From: Variovorax sp. J22P240
GTDB taxonomy: Bacteria; Pseudomonadota; Gammaproteobacteria; Burkholderiales; Burkholderiaceae_C
Direction: 5' to 3'
Length of the DNA stretch: 64,000 nucleotides
Assembly (NCBI RefSeq): GCF_030316855.1
Contig: NZ_JASZYR010000016.1
Span: 58,991-122,990, forward strand
Shown here: piece after piece, positions 52,643-62,338 of the stretch
Layout: each line of letters begins with the position of its first letter
How positions within the stretch are numbered: the first letter of the stretch is position 1
Program-made: the position numbers and the translations under genes
Notes under the pieces: generated by a model
Database searches by the model: none
Seen by the model: the letters and a program-made list of their open reading frames with translations, nothing else
Told to the model about the DNA's origin: nothing

Positions 52643-54142
52643 ATGTGTGGAATCGTCGGCGTTGTCAGTAACGCTCCCGTCAATCAACTTCTTTACGACG
52701 CCTTGCTGCTCCTGCAACATCGCGGGCAGGATGCGGCGGGCATCGTCACGCTGCTGGAGCGCAAGTTCTTCATGCACAAGGCCAAAGGCATGGTGCGCGA
52801 CGTGTTCCGCACGCGCAACATGCGGGGCCTGCCCGGTGACGTCGGACTGGGCCAGGTGCGCTATCCCACCGCCGGCAATGCCTACAGCGAGGAAGAGGCG
52901 CAGCCTTTCTATGTGAACGCGCCCTTCGGCATCGTGCTGGTGCACAACGGCAATCTCACCAACGCGCATGCGCTGCGGGCGGAACTGTTCTCCACGGATC
53001 ACCGCCACACGAACACCGAGAGTGACTCCGAAGTGCTGCTCAACGTGCTCGCGCATGAAATCGACCGCGCGACGCGCGGCGGTGCACTCAATTCCGCCAA
53101 CCTGTTCGAAGCGGTGCGCAATGTGCACCGGCGCCTGCGCGGCTCCTACGCAGTCGTGGCGCTAATCGCCGGACACGGCCTGCTGGCATTCCGCGACCCC
53201 TACGGCATCCGCCCGCTCGCGATGGGACGCGGCGCCGACGGCACCGTGATGGTGGCGAGCGAATCCGTTGCGCTCGAAGGATCGGGCCATGTGTTCGAAC
53301 GCAACATCGCTCCCGGCGAAGCAGTGTTCATAGACCTCCAGGGCCAGGTGCACGCCGAGCAGTGCGCCGATTCGCCCACGCTCAACCCCTGCATCTTCGA
53401 ATTCGTCTATCTGGCACGTCCCGATTCCGTGCTCGACGGCATCTCGGTCTACCAGGCGCGCCTGAATCTGGGCGAGACGCTGGCCAAGCGCGTGGTCTCG
53501 ACCGTGCCGCCGAGCGAGATCGACGTCATCATCCCGATCCCCGAATCCAGCCGGCCGAGCGCGACCCAGCTCGCGCATCTGCTGGGCGTTCCGTACCGCG
53601 AAGGTTTCGTGAAGAACCGCTACGTGGGTCGCACTTTCATCATGCCGGGGCAGGGCGTGCGCAAGAAGTCGGTGCGCCAGAAGCTCAATGTGATCGCCAG
53701 CGAATTCAAAGGCCGCAACGTGCTTCTGGTCGACGACTCGATCGTGCGCGGCACCACCAGCCGCGAGATCGTGCAGATGGCGCGCGACGCGGGTGCGCGC
53801 AAGGTCTACCTCGCCAGTGCAGCACCACCCGTGCGCTACCCCAACGTTTATGGCATCGACATGCCGACCAAGGATGAACTCGTGGCGCATGACCGCACGG
53901 TCGAAGAGATTCGCGAACTGATCGGCTGCGACGCGCTGATCTACCAGGACGTCGACGCCATGAAGCGCGCCATCGGCTCGCTCAATCCGAGGCTCGACGG
54001 GTTCGATGCTTCTTGCTTCGACGGCGTCTATGTCACTGGCGACATCGACACCGAAGCCATCACGCGCATGAACGGCAACCGTCCGCGCGTCGAGGAAACC
54101 GAGGAAGACTCGTCGCGCCTCGCGCTGCCCAATCTGAGCTGA
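52643..54142 (+). CDS. purF: PurF, amidophosphoribosyltransferase
   Basis: A 499-residue enzyme making phosphoribosylamine, the first committed step of purine synthesis. The N-terminal glutaminase uses Cys2 (MCGIVGVVSN at the start). The phosphoribosyl-transferase domain has VLLVDDSIVRGTTSREIVQM. RBS AGAGGATCG precedes ATG 52643. It is followed by metZ. Confidence 0.97.
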   Translation: MCGIVGVVSNAPVNQLLYDALLLLQHRGQDAAGIVTLLERKFFMHKAKGMVRDVFRTRNMRGLPGDVGLGQVRYPTAGNAYSEEEAQPFYVNAPFGIVLVHNGNLTNAHALRAELFSTDHRHTNTESDSEVLLNVLAHEIDRATRGGALNSANLFEAVRNVHRRLRGSYAVVALIAGHGLLAFRDPYGIRPLAMGRGADGTVMVASESVALEGSGHVFERNIAPGEAVFIDLQGQVHAEQCADSPTLNPCIFEFVYLARPDSVLDGISVYQARLNLGETLAKRVVSTVPPSEIDVIIPIPESSRPSATQLAHLLGVPYREGFVKNRYVGRTFIMPGQGVRKKSVRQKLNVIASEFKGRNVLLVDDSIVRGTTSREIVQMARDAGARKVYLASAAPPVRYPNVYGIDMPTKDELVAHDRTVEEIRELIGCDALIYQDVDAMKRAIGSLNPRLDGFDASCFDGVYVTGDIDTEAITRMNGNRPRVEETEEDSSRLALPNLS

Positions 54143-54150
54143 AAGACAAC

Positions 54151-55365
54151 GTGACCGAACGATCCCTCCCGCCGGGGCTGCACCGCGACACGCTCGCGGT
54201 GCGCACGGCGCTCGACCGCAGCCAGTACGGCGAAAACTCCGAGGCCCTGTTTCTGACGAGCAGCTTCGTGCAGCCCGACGCCGAGACTTCGGCTCGCCGT
54301 TTCGCCGGCACGGAAGAAGGCTTCACCTACACGCGCACCTCGAACCCGACCGTGGCCAGCTTCGAGCGTCGTCTGGCCGCGCTCGAAGGCACCGAGGCCG
54401 CCATCGGCGCGTCGAGCGGCATGGGCGCGATCCTCATGATGTGCATGGGGCTGCTGAAGGCAGGCGACCACGTGGTGTGCTCGCGTTCAGTGTTCGGCTC
54501 GACGCTCAACCTGATCGGCCGCGAATTCGGCAAGTTCGGCGTCGAGACCACCTTCGTCTCGCAGACCGACGTCGCCGAATGGACTGCGGCGATTCGTCCG
54601 ACCACCAAACTGCTCTTCGCCGAGACGCCGACCAATCCGCTGACCGACGTCTGCGACATCCGTGCGCTGGCCGATCTTGCGCACAACGCGGGCGCGCTGC
54701 TGGTGGTCGACAACTGCTTCTGCTCGCCGGCGCTTCAGCGGCCGACCGAATGGGGTGCCGACCTAGTCATCCACTCGGGCACCAAGTACCTCGAAGGTCA
54801 GGGCCGCGTGCTCGCCGGTGCGATCTGCGGTTCGTCGAAGCTGATCAACGAAGTCTTCGGCCCCGTGGTGCGTACCGCCGGCATGGCGCTGTCGCCGTTC
54901 AATGCATGGGTCGTTCTCAAGGGGCTCGAAACACTCGGCATCCGCATGCAGGCGCATTGCGCCGGCGCCCTCGCGCTGGCGCAGTGGCTCGAAACGCAGC
55001 CGGGCATTGCGCGTGTCTACTACCCCGGGCTGGCTTCGCATCCGCAGCACGAGCTGGCGATGCGGCAGCAGGCGGGGCAGGGCGGCGCCGTCGTGTCCTT
55101 CGACGTGAAGGGCGATGGTCCGGAAATGGCCCGCGCCAATGCCTTCCAGGTGATTGACAGCACGCGTGTGCTCAGCATCACCGCCAACCTCGGCGATACC
55201 AAGACCACCATCACCCATCCAGCCACCACCTCGCACGGGCGTCTCACTGAAGCGCAGCGCCAGGCGGCCGGCATCGGCCAGGGCCTGATCCGCGTCGCGG
55301 TGGGCCTGGACCATATCGACGACATCAAGGCCGACCTCCTACGCGGCTTGAGCACCCTGGCATGA
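54151..55365 (+). CDS. metZ: MetZ, O-succinylhomoserine sulfhydrylase
   Basis: A 404-residue PLP enzyme of the Cys/Met metabolism family that joins O-succinylhomoserine and sulfide into homocysteine. The PLP-binding Lys is in VIHSGTKYLEGQGRVLAG. The FTYTRTSNPTVASFERRLA and AIGASSGMGAI segments are diagnostic. The GTG at 54151 (VTERSLPPGLHRDTLAVR) gives the normal length; an upstream open frame lies inside purF. It overlaps gltX by ATGA. Confidence 0.92.
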   Translation: MTERSLPPGLHRDTLAVRTALDRSQYGENSEALFLTSSFVQPDAETSARRFAGTEEGFTYTRTSNPTVASFERRLAALEGTEAAIGASSGMGAILMMCMGLLKAGDHVVCSRSVFGSTLNLIGREFGKFGVETTFVSQTDVAEWTAAIRPTTKLLFAETPTNPLTDVCDIRALADLAHNAGALLVVDNCFCSPALQRPTEWGADLVIHSGTKYLEGQGRVLAGAICGSSKLINEVFGPVVRTAGMALSPFNAWVVLKGLETLGIRMQAHCAGALALAQWLETQPGIARVYYPGLASHPQHELAMRQQAGQGGAVVSFDVKGDGPEMARANAFQVIDSTRVLSITANLGDTKTTITHPATTSHGRLTEAQRQAAGIGQGLIRVAVGLDHIDDIKADLLRGLSTLA

Positions 55366-56750
55366 CACAGAAGACCCGCACCCGTTTCGCTCCTTCGCCG
55401 ACTGGCTTCATCCACCTCGGCAACATCCGCTCGGCACTCTATCCGTGGGCCTTTGCCCGCTCGACTGGCGGCGACTTCATCCTGCGCATCGAAGACACCG
55501 ACCTCGAGCGCTCGACGCAAGCCTCGGTCGACGTCATCCTCGAAGGCATGCAGTGGCTGGGCCTCGACCATGATGAAGGCCCGTACTACCAGATGCAGCG
55601 CATGGACCGCTACAAGACGGTGCTTGCCGAACTGCAGGCCGCTGGCCAGGTCTACCCTTGCTACATGAGCGTGGCCGAGCTCGATGCGCTGCGCGAGAAA
55701 CAGATGGCGGCCAAGGAAAAGCCGCGCTACGACGGCACCTGGCGTCCCGAGCCCGGCAAGACATTGCCGCTAGTACCTGAAGGCGTCCAGCCCGTGTTGC
55801 GCTTTCGCAATCCGCAAGGCGGCGTGGTCGCGTGGGACGACAAGGTCAAGGGCCGCATCGAGATCGGCAACGACGAACTCGACGACCTGGTGATTGCGCG
55901 TCCCGACGGAACGCCGACGTACAACTTCTGCGTCGTGGTCGATGACATCGACATGGCGATCACGCACGTGATTCGTGGCGACGATCACGTGAACAACACA
56001 CCGCGCCAGATCAACATCTTCCGTGCACTCGGCAAGGAGCCGCCCGTGTATGCGCATCTGCCGACCGTGCTCAACGAGCAAGGCGAGAAGATGAGCAAGC
56101 GCAATGGCGCGAAGCCCGTCACGCAGTTCCGCGACGAAGGTTTCTTGCCCGATGCGATGGTCAACTATCTTGCACGCCTCGGCTGGAGCCATGGCGATGA
56201 CGAAATCTTCTCGCGTGCGCAGTTCATCGAGTGGTTCAACCTCGATCATCTCGGTCGCAGTGCTGCGCAGTTCGACGAGGCCAAGCTGCGGTGGGTCAAT
56301 GCGCAACACCTGAAGGCGATGGCTGACGATGCGTTGGCGCCGCTCGTCGCTGAGCAGTTGCAAAAGCGTGGCATCGTCGCCGATGAACGCCTTTCCGCCA
56401 TCTGTGGCCTTTTCAAGGATCGCTGCGACACCACCGTCGCTCTCGCGAACTGGGCTGCAGCCTTCTATGCGGACGTGTCCGCGAGCGAAGCGGATCGTGC
56501 GCAACATATCACCGATGCGGTGCGGCCCGCCATCGCAACTCTGGCCGACAAGCTCTCGACAGTTGCATGGGAAAAAGTCGCGATTGCATCCGCCATCAAG
56601 GAAGTGCTGGCCGCACATGCGCTTAAAATGCCGGCTCTCGCGATGCCTGTACGCGTGCTGGTGATGGGAACAACACAGACACCGTCGCTCGATGCAGTGC
56701 TCGCGCTCTTTTCTCGCGAAACTATTTTGAAGAGATTGAAGGAGGCCTGA
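55362..56750 (+). CDS. gltX: Glutamyl-tRNA synthetase
   Basis: A 462-residue class I aminoacyl-tRNA synthetase. The HIGH-type motif is RFAPSPTGFIHLGNIRSALY and the KMSKS-type motif is KMSKRNG. The C-terminal anticodon-binding helical part completes the length of the family. It starts in the metZ stop and is followed by tRNA-Ala, tRNA-Glu and tRNA-Asp. Confidence 0.96.
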   Translation: MTQKTRTRFAPSPTGFIHLGNIRSALYPWAFARSTGGDFILRIEDTDLERSTQASVDVILEGMQWLGLDHDEGPYYQMQRMDRYKTVLAELQAAGQVYPCYMSVAELDALREKQMAAKEKPRYDGTWRPEPGKTLPLVPEGVQPVLRFRNPQGGVVAWDDKVKGRIEIGNDELDDLVIARPDGTPTYNFCVVVDDIDMAITHVIRGDDHVNNTPRQINIFRALGKEPPVYAHLPTVLNEQGEKMSKRNGAKPVTQFRDEGFLPDAMVNYLARLGWSHGDDEIFSRAQFIEWFNLDHLGRSAAQFDEAKLRWVNAQHLKAMADDALAPLVAEQLQKRGIVADERLSAICGLFKDRCDTTVALANWAAAFYADVSASEADRAQHITDAVRPAIATLADKLSTVAWEKVAIASAIKEVLAAHALKMPALAMPVRVLVMGTTQTPSLDAVLALFSRETILKRLKEA

Positions 56751-56785
56751 TTTTCAGGCTATAATTTGAGGCTCGACACCCACAC

Positions 56786-56861
<76 letters not shown>

Positions 56862-56915
56862 AGGTTGTCGAGTAGAAGAAACAAGCGCTGATCGCAGCGC
56901 GGTTCCTAAGGTTTT

Positions 56916-56991
56916 GACCCTATCGTCTAGAGGCCTAGGACACCACCCTTTCACGGTGGCTACCGGGGTTCGAATCCCCGTAGGGTCGCCA
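56916..56991 (+). tRNA. tRNA-Glu (anticodon TTC)
   Basis: 76 nt beginning GACCCTATCGTCTAGAGGCC. Anticodon stem-loop CCACC-CTTTCAC-GGTGG gives TTC. T-arm GGGGTTCGAATCCCC, then an encoded CCA end. Confidence 0.96.
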
Positions 56992-57062
56992 GTTTTCACC
57001 GCTTGGTGAAGCGGGCACAAGTCGCAGCACTTGGCTCCATATGGAGCGAACGTTGTCTACCA

Positions 57063-57139
57063 GGAGTGGTAGTTCAGTTGGTTAGAATACCGGCCTGTCA
57101 CGCCGGGGGTCGCGGGTTCGAGTCCCGTCCACTCCGCCA
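57063..57139 (+). tRNA. tRNA-Asp (anticodon GTC)
   Basis: 77 nt beginning GGAGTGGTAGTTCAGTTGG. Anticodon stem CCGGC/GCCGG closes CTGTCAC (anticodon GTC). T-arm GCGGGTTCGAGTCCCGT and encoded CCA. It ends just before a terminator. Confidence 0.96.
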
Positions 57140-57150
57140 AAACGCAGAAA

Positions 57151-57187
57151 AGCCGTTGCAAATCATTGATTTGCAACGGCTTTTTTC
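57151..57187 (+). terminator. Rho-independent terminator of the tRNA cluster
   Basis: AGCCGTTGCAAAT pairs with ATTTGCAACGGCT around a short CATTG loop, followed by T6. It directly follows tRNA-Asp. Confidence 0.92.
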
Positions 57188-57266
57188 ATTGTTGGCCCAA
57201 TCTCCAGGCCCTGTCCCTCTCGCGCCTCATGCGGCCCACGTTGATCAGCGTCATGGCGAAAGGACC

Positions 57267-60200
57267 TTAGCTCTTCCGCAGGCTTCGCAGCTTGATGGAG
57301 ATGGCCTCGTTCAGTTTTTCCAGATTCGTGCTCAGGACCTCGACGGACAAGACCATTCCGGCCTTGTCATCGGCCCTGAATGCCGCTTCGATGGCCTCGC
57401 ATGCGTGCACGACTTCGGTGGCCTTCACGATGCGCGCCGCGCCTTTGATCTTGTGTGCACACGCCGCGGCCTCTTGCAATGCGTCGGATTGGACCAGCGT
57501 CTGCAACTCCATCAGATCGCTGAGATTGGTGCGCAGCAACGCGTCGAGGAAGTCGGCTTCAACAGTGCCGTCTCCACCGGAGAAGGTCTTCAGCGATCCG
57601 ACATCGAAGCGCCCATCCAAGCCTGACGCGACTGGCGCTGCTACCGACAGGTCGTCATCGCTGTCCAGGTGGCGAACAAGCGCTCGGAGCAATTCGTCGA
57701 GCCCCGTCGGCTTGATCAGGCACTCATCCATGCCCACGGAAAGAGCATGCCGGCGGTCTTCCTCTTGGGCGTGTGCCGTCCAGGCGAGGATGGGACAGCG
57801 TGGCAAGTTCTGCTCCCTTTCCTGGGCGCGGATGGCGGCGGTCAGCTCATAGCCGTCCATGACTGGCATCGAGCAGTCGGTGATCACCAGGTCGAAGACG
57901 TCGTCGCGCCATTTCTTGAGAGCCGATTCACCGTTGTCGGCAGAGTCGGAGCGGAAGCCCAGGTGGTCGAGTTGGCTTTGAAGCAGAAGCCGATTGGCCG
58001 GGTGGTCATCGACGACGAGAAGGTTGTAGCGGCCAGGCGGACCGAGGCGCGCAGGCCATTCACTCTCGCCCGCCGCGGACACGAGCTCAGGCTCGGGCGC
58101 TGACAGCACGGGCAGTTCGAAGGTGACGCGCACGAGGGTGCCATGCCCCGGCTTGCTGTCGACGGAAATCTTGCCGTTCATCCGTGCGCAGATACGTTGA
58201 ACAATGGGCAACCCGAGCCCCGTGCCGCCTTGCGTGCGAGGGCCTGCCGACTCGGCCTGAAAGAAGGGCTGGAACAGATGAGGTATGTCTTCCGTGGCGA
58301 TTCCGATGCCGGAGTCCTCGACCTCGAGCGCGATCGTCTCGACGTCACCGCTTCGGCCGACATGCTGAAGGCGCAGGTGAATTCCGCCAGTGTCGGTGTA
58401 CTTGATCGCATTGCTGACGAGGTTGTAGACGATCTGCCGGAACCGAAGCCCATCCGTCTCATGCCAAAGGGAGATCGCGGGATCGGTCTTCACGTCGATC
58501 GCCAATCCGCGCTGACGCGCGAGGCCCTCGAAGACCTGTGCGACATCCGCGACGATTCTCTGAAGCTGCGCCGGCCGCAGCACGATTTCCAAGCCGCCAG
58601 CCTCGATCTTGGAGATGTCCAGGATGTCGTCGATCAGTTCGAGCAGCGACTTGGCCGATGCAAGTGCGACCTCGATCGATTCCTTGTCTTGCTCACCGAG
58701 GCGTCCTCTGCGAAGCAGCAATTCGAGCATGCCCATGATCGCATTCATCGGGCTGCGAATTTCATGGCTCATCGTCGCGAGAAAGTTCGACTTCGCCCGG
58801 TTTGCCGTCTCGGCCTTCGTCCGGGCGGACTCAACCATGTCAAGGAGTTGGTAGCGCTGCGTGATGTCGACAGCTCCGGACACCAGGGCGACGGGCGGGT
58901 CGCCTTCACGCAGAGATATAGGTGACGCCCAGTGGAAGACCTGGGACGTGTGGCCGTCGATCGTCATTTCGATGTCTTCGCTGACGTGTACGCCCTTGTC
59001 CAGGACATCGCGATAGCGCAGTTCCACTTGGGCAACCGCCTCGGGATTTTCCCTCGCGTACAGATGCTCGGAGGGTCTTCTGCCCAACAACACCGCATTG
59101 GAAACGTTGTAGGCACGCTTGAACGCGGCGTTGCACAGCGTCAGTCTCAGGTCGCGGTCACGAACGGCAATGGCATGCGGCATTCCGTCGAGCATCGCCT
59201 CGCGAAAGGCCAGTTCTTCGCGAAGCTGCTTCTTCACAGCCAATGTTCGCTGCACTTCCTTGTGCAGCGAACGGTTCCAGATAACGAAGAGGGCCAGACA
59301 AAAGAGCAGAACAGCGCCCGCTCCGTAGGCCCAGCGATAGTAAATGCTCCAGTCGATGGTGTGGCGACGCGGGAAGATCCAGTTTTCGTGCACGCGTCGC
59401 ATCGCCTCGGGCGACACGCTTTCCAGCGTCTTGTTCAGGATGGAGCGGAGTTCCGGATGCGCCGATTGCACGGCGAATGCGATGTCGACAGGCGCTTCGT
59501 CCATCGCGCCAGCCACCTTCAGTCGATCGGCGTAGTGCTGTTGAATGAGAAAGCTGGCCGTCACGATGTCGGTGACTGTCACGTCCGCTCTGCCGGATGC
59601 GACTTCCTCGTAGCTCGCCGGGATCGAGGCGACCGGAATCAGGCGGGCACTGGGTACGCGTTCCTTGATCTTTGCAGCGACGCCGTTGGGGGGTAGATAG
59701 GCGATGCGCTTGCCCGCGAGGTCGTCCACCCGAACGAAATCGGCTTCGCCGGCGCGCGAAACCACGACCCAGTAGGCCTGGAAATAGGTATCTGTCACTG
59801 CCAAGCCTGCAGGCGACTGCGCGCCACGTGCCACCACAGGCAACAGCTCCGCCGGCCCGGCGAGGCCAGACGTCGGCGCGCTCTGCCGGGCGGCGTCGAT
59901 AGGCACAAACGCGAGGCCGGTCTTGGTCGAGATGAGATCGAGGACTTGAATGCTCAGACCGTCGAGGTGCCCGGACTGGTTCACAAAGATGAACGGTATG
60001 CGATCTTCGGAGGCTGCGATTCGGACCCGGGGATGCGCTGCTATCCAGCGTCGCTCGTTGTCTGAAAGGCCCGCGTGTCCCGCGGTGTCTATCGCCGTTG
60101 AGGCGGCCAACCAACGCAGCTTGATATCGTCGATCGCTCTTGCAGGTATTGCCGCAAGAGCGCGGTCGACGAGCCGAAGTCGCATCGAATCACTGGCTCT

Positions 60201-60959
60201 CATCGCGAAGTGGAAAGATGAGTTGCTTTCCACATCGAAATCCGTGGGATGCAATGACAGCGAGTACCGATCGATGAGATAGGAAACGCCGGCGCCACTG
60301 CCCACGAAGATGTCGAGCCCGTTGCTCGCGACGGCGGTCAGCCCGGCGAATTCGCTGCCGAAGGTGCTCAGCCGGGCGTTTGGATAGGCGCGCCGCAGGG
60401 CGTTGGGCGAGATATGTCCCGACACGTAGCCGACGCGGATCTCGGCGTTCTTGTCGACCGGTCGGTCTGGGACCACGACCTGCACATCGCGAGCGGGAAA
60501 GTACGGCGAGGACAGCGCCGCACCGGTTCGGGCGTCAGCACCTGGCATCGAGGGCACGATGTCGATGTCCCCGCGCGCGAGCGCGAGAAGGGCGGCCTCC
60601 TTGTCGTCGAATGCCAGGACCTTCAACGTCAGACGGAGGACCTTGGCGATGACGTCGAGGTAGTCCGCGGAAATGCCTTCATACCTGTTGTCCAGGTCCA
60701 CCATGTCGAAAGGAACGCGACCGTTGGGCAGAACTCCGACCGTCAGCGTCGGATCCTTCGCAAGCAACTGTGATTCTTGCTCATCGAGCTGGATCGAGAC
60801 GCCCGTCACACGCGCGTGGCCCGATGCCTCCAATGCGACCGGCGCCTTCTCGTCGGCGCGAACCCCCGCGCAGAAAGGCAGGCACGCCGCCAGCATGAAG
60901 ACCATGTGCCAGGCGTGCCGAGTCCGATGAATCGTCGCGGGTCGCGTCTCACGTTTCAT
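57267..60959 (-). CDS. BvgS-like hybrid sensor histidine kinase
   Basis: A 1230-residue kinase. An N-terminal signal/anchor (about 15-35) is followed by two periplasmic Venus-flytrap (SBP_bac_3) domains (about 70-290 and 300-530), and one membrane helix (about 541-562). A PAS domain (about 590-705) follows, then HisKA with H732 (ATMSHEIRSPMNA), HATPase (N box at 847-850, DSGIGIA, GGTGLGLPI), a receiver with D1028 (ITDCSMPVMDG) and an Hpt domain with H1169 (CAHKIKGAAR). This is the BvgS/EvgS phosphorelay order. It overlaps the regulator gene by ATGA. The ligand is unknown. Confidence 0.93.
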   Translation of the reverse strand: MKRETRPATIHRTRHAWHMVFMLAACLPFCAGVRADEKAPVALEASGHARVTGVSIQLDEQESQLLAKDPTLTVGVLPNGRVPFDMVDLDNRYEGISADYLDVIAKVLRLTLKVLAFDDKEAALLALARGDIDIVPSMPGADARTGAALSSPYFPARDVQVVVPDRPVDKNAEIRVGYVSGHISPNALRRAYPNARLSTFGSEFAGLTAVASNGLDIFVGSGAGVSYLIDRYSLSLHPTDFDVESNSSFHFAMRASDSMRLRLVDRALAAIPARAIDDIKLRWLAASTAIDTAGHAGLSDNERRWIAAHPRVRIAASEDRIPFIFVNQSGHLDGLSIQVLDLISTKTGLAFVPIDAARQSAPTSGLAGPAELLPVVARGAQSPAGLAVTDTYFQAYWVVVSRAGEADFVRVDDLAGKRIAYLPPNGVAAKIKERVPSARLIPVASIPASYEEVASGRADVTVTDIVTASFLIQQHYADRLKVAGAMDEAPVDIAFAVQSAHPELRSILNKTLESVSPEAMRRVHENWIFPRRHTIDWSIYYRWAYGAGAVLLFCLALFVIWNRSLHKEVQRTLAVKKQLREELAFREAMLDGMPHAIAVRDRDLRLTLCNAAFKRAYNVSNAVLLGRRPSEHLYARENPEAVAQVELRYRDVLDKGVHVSEDIEMTIDGHTSQVFHWASPISLREGDPPVALVSGAVDITQRYQLLDMVESARTKAETANRAKSNFLATMSHEIRSPMNAIMGMLELLLRRGRLGEQDKESIEVALASAKSLLELIDDILDISKIEAGGLEIVLRPAQLQRIVADVAQVFEGLARQRGLAIDVKTDPAISLWHETDGLRFRQIVYNLVSNAIKYTDTGGIHLRLQHVGRSGDVETIALEVEDSGIGIATEDIPHLFQPFFQAESAGPRTQGGTGLGLPIVQRICARMNGKISVDSKPGHGTLVRVTFELPVLSAPEPELVSAAGESEWPARLGPPGRYNLLVVDDHPANRLLLQSQLDHLGFRSDSADNGESALKKWRDDVFDLVITDCSMPVMDGYELTAAIRAQEREQNLPRCPILAWTAHAQEEDRRHALSVGMDECLIKPTGLDELLRALVRHLDSDDDLSVAAPVASGLDGRFDVGSLKTFSGGDGTVEADFLDALLRTNLSDLMELQTLVQSDALQEAAACAHKIKGAARIVKATEVVHACEAIEAAFRADDKAGMVLSVEVLSTNLEKLNEAISIKLRSLRKS

Positions 60960-61573
60960 GTGATCAGGTGATTCGTGCGTGCGAAATCGACCAGCTCCAC
61001 GATCGTGGAGATGCAGAGCTTGTCGAAGATCCGTGCCTTGAAGGTGCTCACCGTCTTGTTGCTGATGAGGAGAATTTCTCCGATCTCCCGATTGTTCATC
61101 CCGCGCGCGAGGTACTGCAACACCGCCAACTCCCGGTTGGTCAGCGCTGATAGCGGCGACGCGCGTGGGTTCGACAAGGACACGATCGCGGAAGTCGGAA
61201 ACACGCTGTAGCCCGCCATGACCGACTTCGCCCCTTCGGCGAGCTTGCGCATGTCTTCGTTCTTGCTCAGGAAGCCATCGGCTCCCGCCTGCATCGCACG
61301 CGTCGAGAAAATGGTCTCATGTTGCGCGGACAGCACGAGCACCTTCGTGCCGGAAAACTCGCCCCGAATGCGCCCGATAAGGCTGAGGCCACTCATTCCG
61401 GGAAGATCCAGATCGAGGATCACGAGCGCCGGGGACTTCTCGCGAATGATTGCGAGAGCGGCCGGCCCTGTCTCTGCCAGGCCAACCACCTTGAATCCGC
61501 TGATCGCTTCGATCGTTACCTTGACCGCAAGGCAGATCGCGGGATGGTCGTCGACCACCACAACTGAGTACAT
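60956..61573 (-). CDS. BvgA/LuxR-type response regulator
   Basis: A 205-residue NarL/FixJ-family regulator. The receiver has VVVVDDHPAI and D54 (LVILDLDLPGMSG). The C-terminal LuxR-type helix-turn-helix is LTNRELAVLQYLARGMNNRE and ISNKTVSTFKARIFDKL. ATG 61573 is chosen over an earlier in-frame start for its AAAGGAAG site and its typical N-terminus. Its stop overlaps the kinase start, so the pair forms one operon. The neighbour on the other side is a divergent adhesin, the likely target. Confidence 0.93.
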   Translation of the reverse strand: MYSVVVVDDHPAICLAVKVTIEAISGFKVVGLAETGPAALAIIREKSPALVILDLDLPGMSGLSLIGRIRGEFSGTKVLVLSAQHETIFSTRAMQAGADGFLSKNEDMRKLAEGAKSVMAGYSVFPTSAIVSLSNPRASPLSALTNRELAVLQYLARGMNNREIGEILLISNKTVSTFKARIFDKLCISTIVELVDFARTNHLIT

Positions 61574-61723
61574 GCTGCTTCCTTTGGCCTGCGCCATGTT
61601 GGTGTCTATCGGCATCGGACGCGCAGTCGTCGCTTGTCACGAAGGCTGGCTGCCTCCGGATTCGAATGCAGCGCCGATGAGCGACCTGTGGATTGGACTG
61701 CGGCGAGCTTTTCGAAGATGTAC

Positions 61724-61775
61724 GAAATTTCCTATTGGAAAATGGAAATGTTCCGTTTGTCTCACGGGAAATTTC
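61724..61775. promoter_or_regulatory. Clustered inverted repeats upstream of the response-regulator gene
   Basis: GAAATTTC occurs at 61724-61731 and again 44 bp on at 61768-61775. Between them are TTTCCTATTGGAAA (61728-61741, TTTCC arms with a 4-bp spacer) and GGAAATGTTCC (61744-61754). The TTTC-type heptads and helical spacing resemble BvgA sites. They lie about 150-200 bp upstream of the regulator start, so autoregulation is possible. Confidence 0.5.
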
Positions 61776-61802
61776 GGGTTCCAGCCATGACGTGAGCAGA
61801 GC

Positions 61803-61816
61803 GTGAGTTAATTCAC
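61803..61816. promoter_or_regulatory. CRP/FNR-like site GTGAGTTAATTCAC
   Basis: A near-perfect GTGA-N6-TCAC, followed by A. It matches the core of the CRP consensus and its N6 spacing. A second copy of the pattern is at 62091-62104. Confidence 0.4.
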
Positions 61817-62089
61817 AGGCCAATGCCCGGCGAGAGGTCCTTCTGGAAATGGCGCTCGCGAGACTGGCGGACTTCAGCCTGCACGGCGTGCGGTGCTTGT
61901 CAATTGATTTTCAAGTGTGTGAGCTTGTTTCAATGCAGGAAATATTTCACAATTTTTGGTTCATCTGCTGCCTCGAGTAGCGTGAAATATTCCTCAAGCC
62001 GGAATTGAGCGCAAAGGGCTCGCGAACAACTTTCGATGTCAAACTAAGGTTCACAACATTCCGAAAAAACCATTTGATATCAACGAGTT

Positions 62090-62105
62090 CGTGAACTAGT
62101 TCACG
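62090..62105. promoter_or_regulatory. Perfect 16-bp palindrome CGTGAACTAGTTCACG
   Basis: A perfect palindrome 234 bp before the adhesin start. It contains GTGA-N6-TCAC as in the site at 61803. It is a strong candidate dimeric operator. Confidence 0.5.
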
Positions 62106-62148
62106 CACGCGCCGATGTAGTAGAAAAGTCCAAAAGACTTTCAGAAAG

Positions 62149-62176
62149 TTCCTACCGTCGCCTGGACGCTTCCTAC
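62149..62176. promoter_or_regulatory. TTCCTAC direct repeat, 21 bp apart, upstream of the adhesin
   Basis: TTCCTAC at 62149-62155 and 62170-62176 are spaced two helical turns apart. A CTTTC...GAAAG pair surrounds them. The regular spacing and the TTTCCTA-like sequence fit binding by the NarL/BvgA-type regulator of the neighbouring operon. Confidence 0.45.
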
Positions 62177-62338
62177 ATTGAAAGAACGGGTGCCAGCGTC
62201 CAATAGACCCATCAATTCCCGACGACCTCGCTACGAAGCGACGAAACGGGATCCGATGGGTCCGGTCTCTCTAATAGAAGCCAGATCAATCGGTTCGATT
62301 TTTTCAAATTTTCGAATCTATTTATTAGGGGTCTGGCT

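Larger units (their letters stand above)
61574..62338. other. 765-bp intergenic region between the regulator and the adhesin
   Basis: No gene supported. It is unusually A+T-rich for the window and holds several symmetric motifs described separately: GAAATTTC and TTTCC/GGAAA pairs near the regulator, two GTGA-N6-TCAC sites, and a TTCCTAC direct repeat near the adhesin. It must contain the divergent promoters of both genes. No sure -35/-10 pair is picked. Confidence 0.8.
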
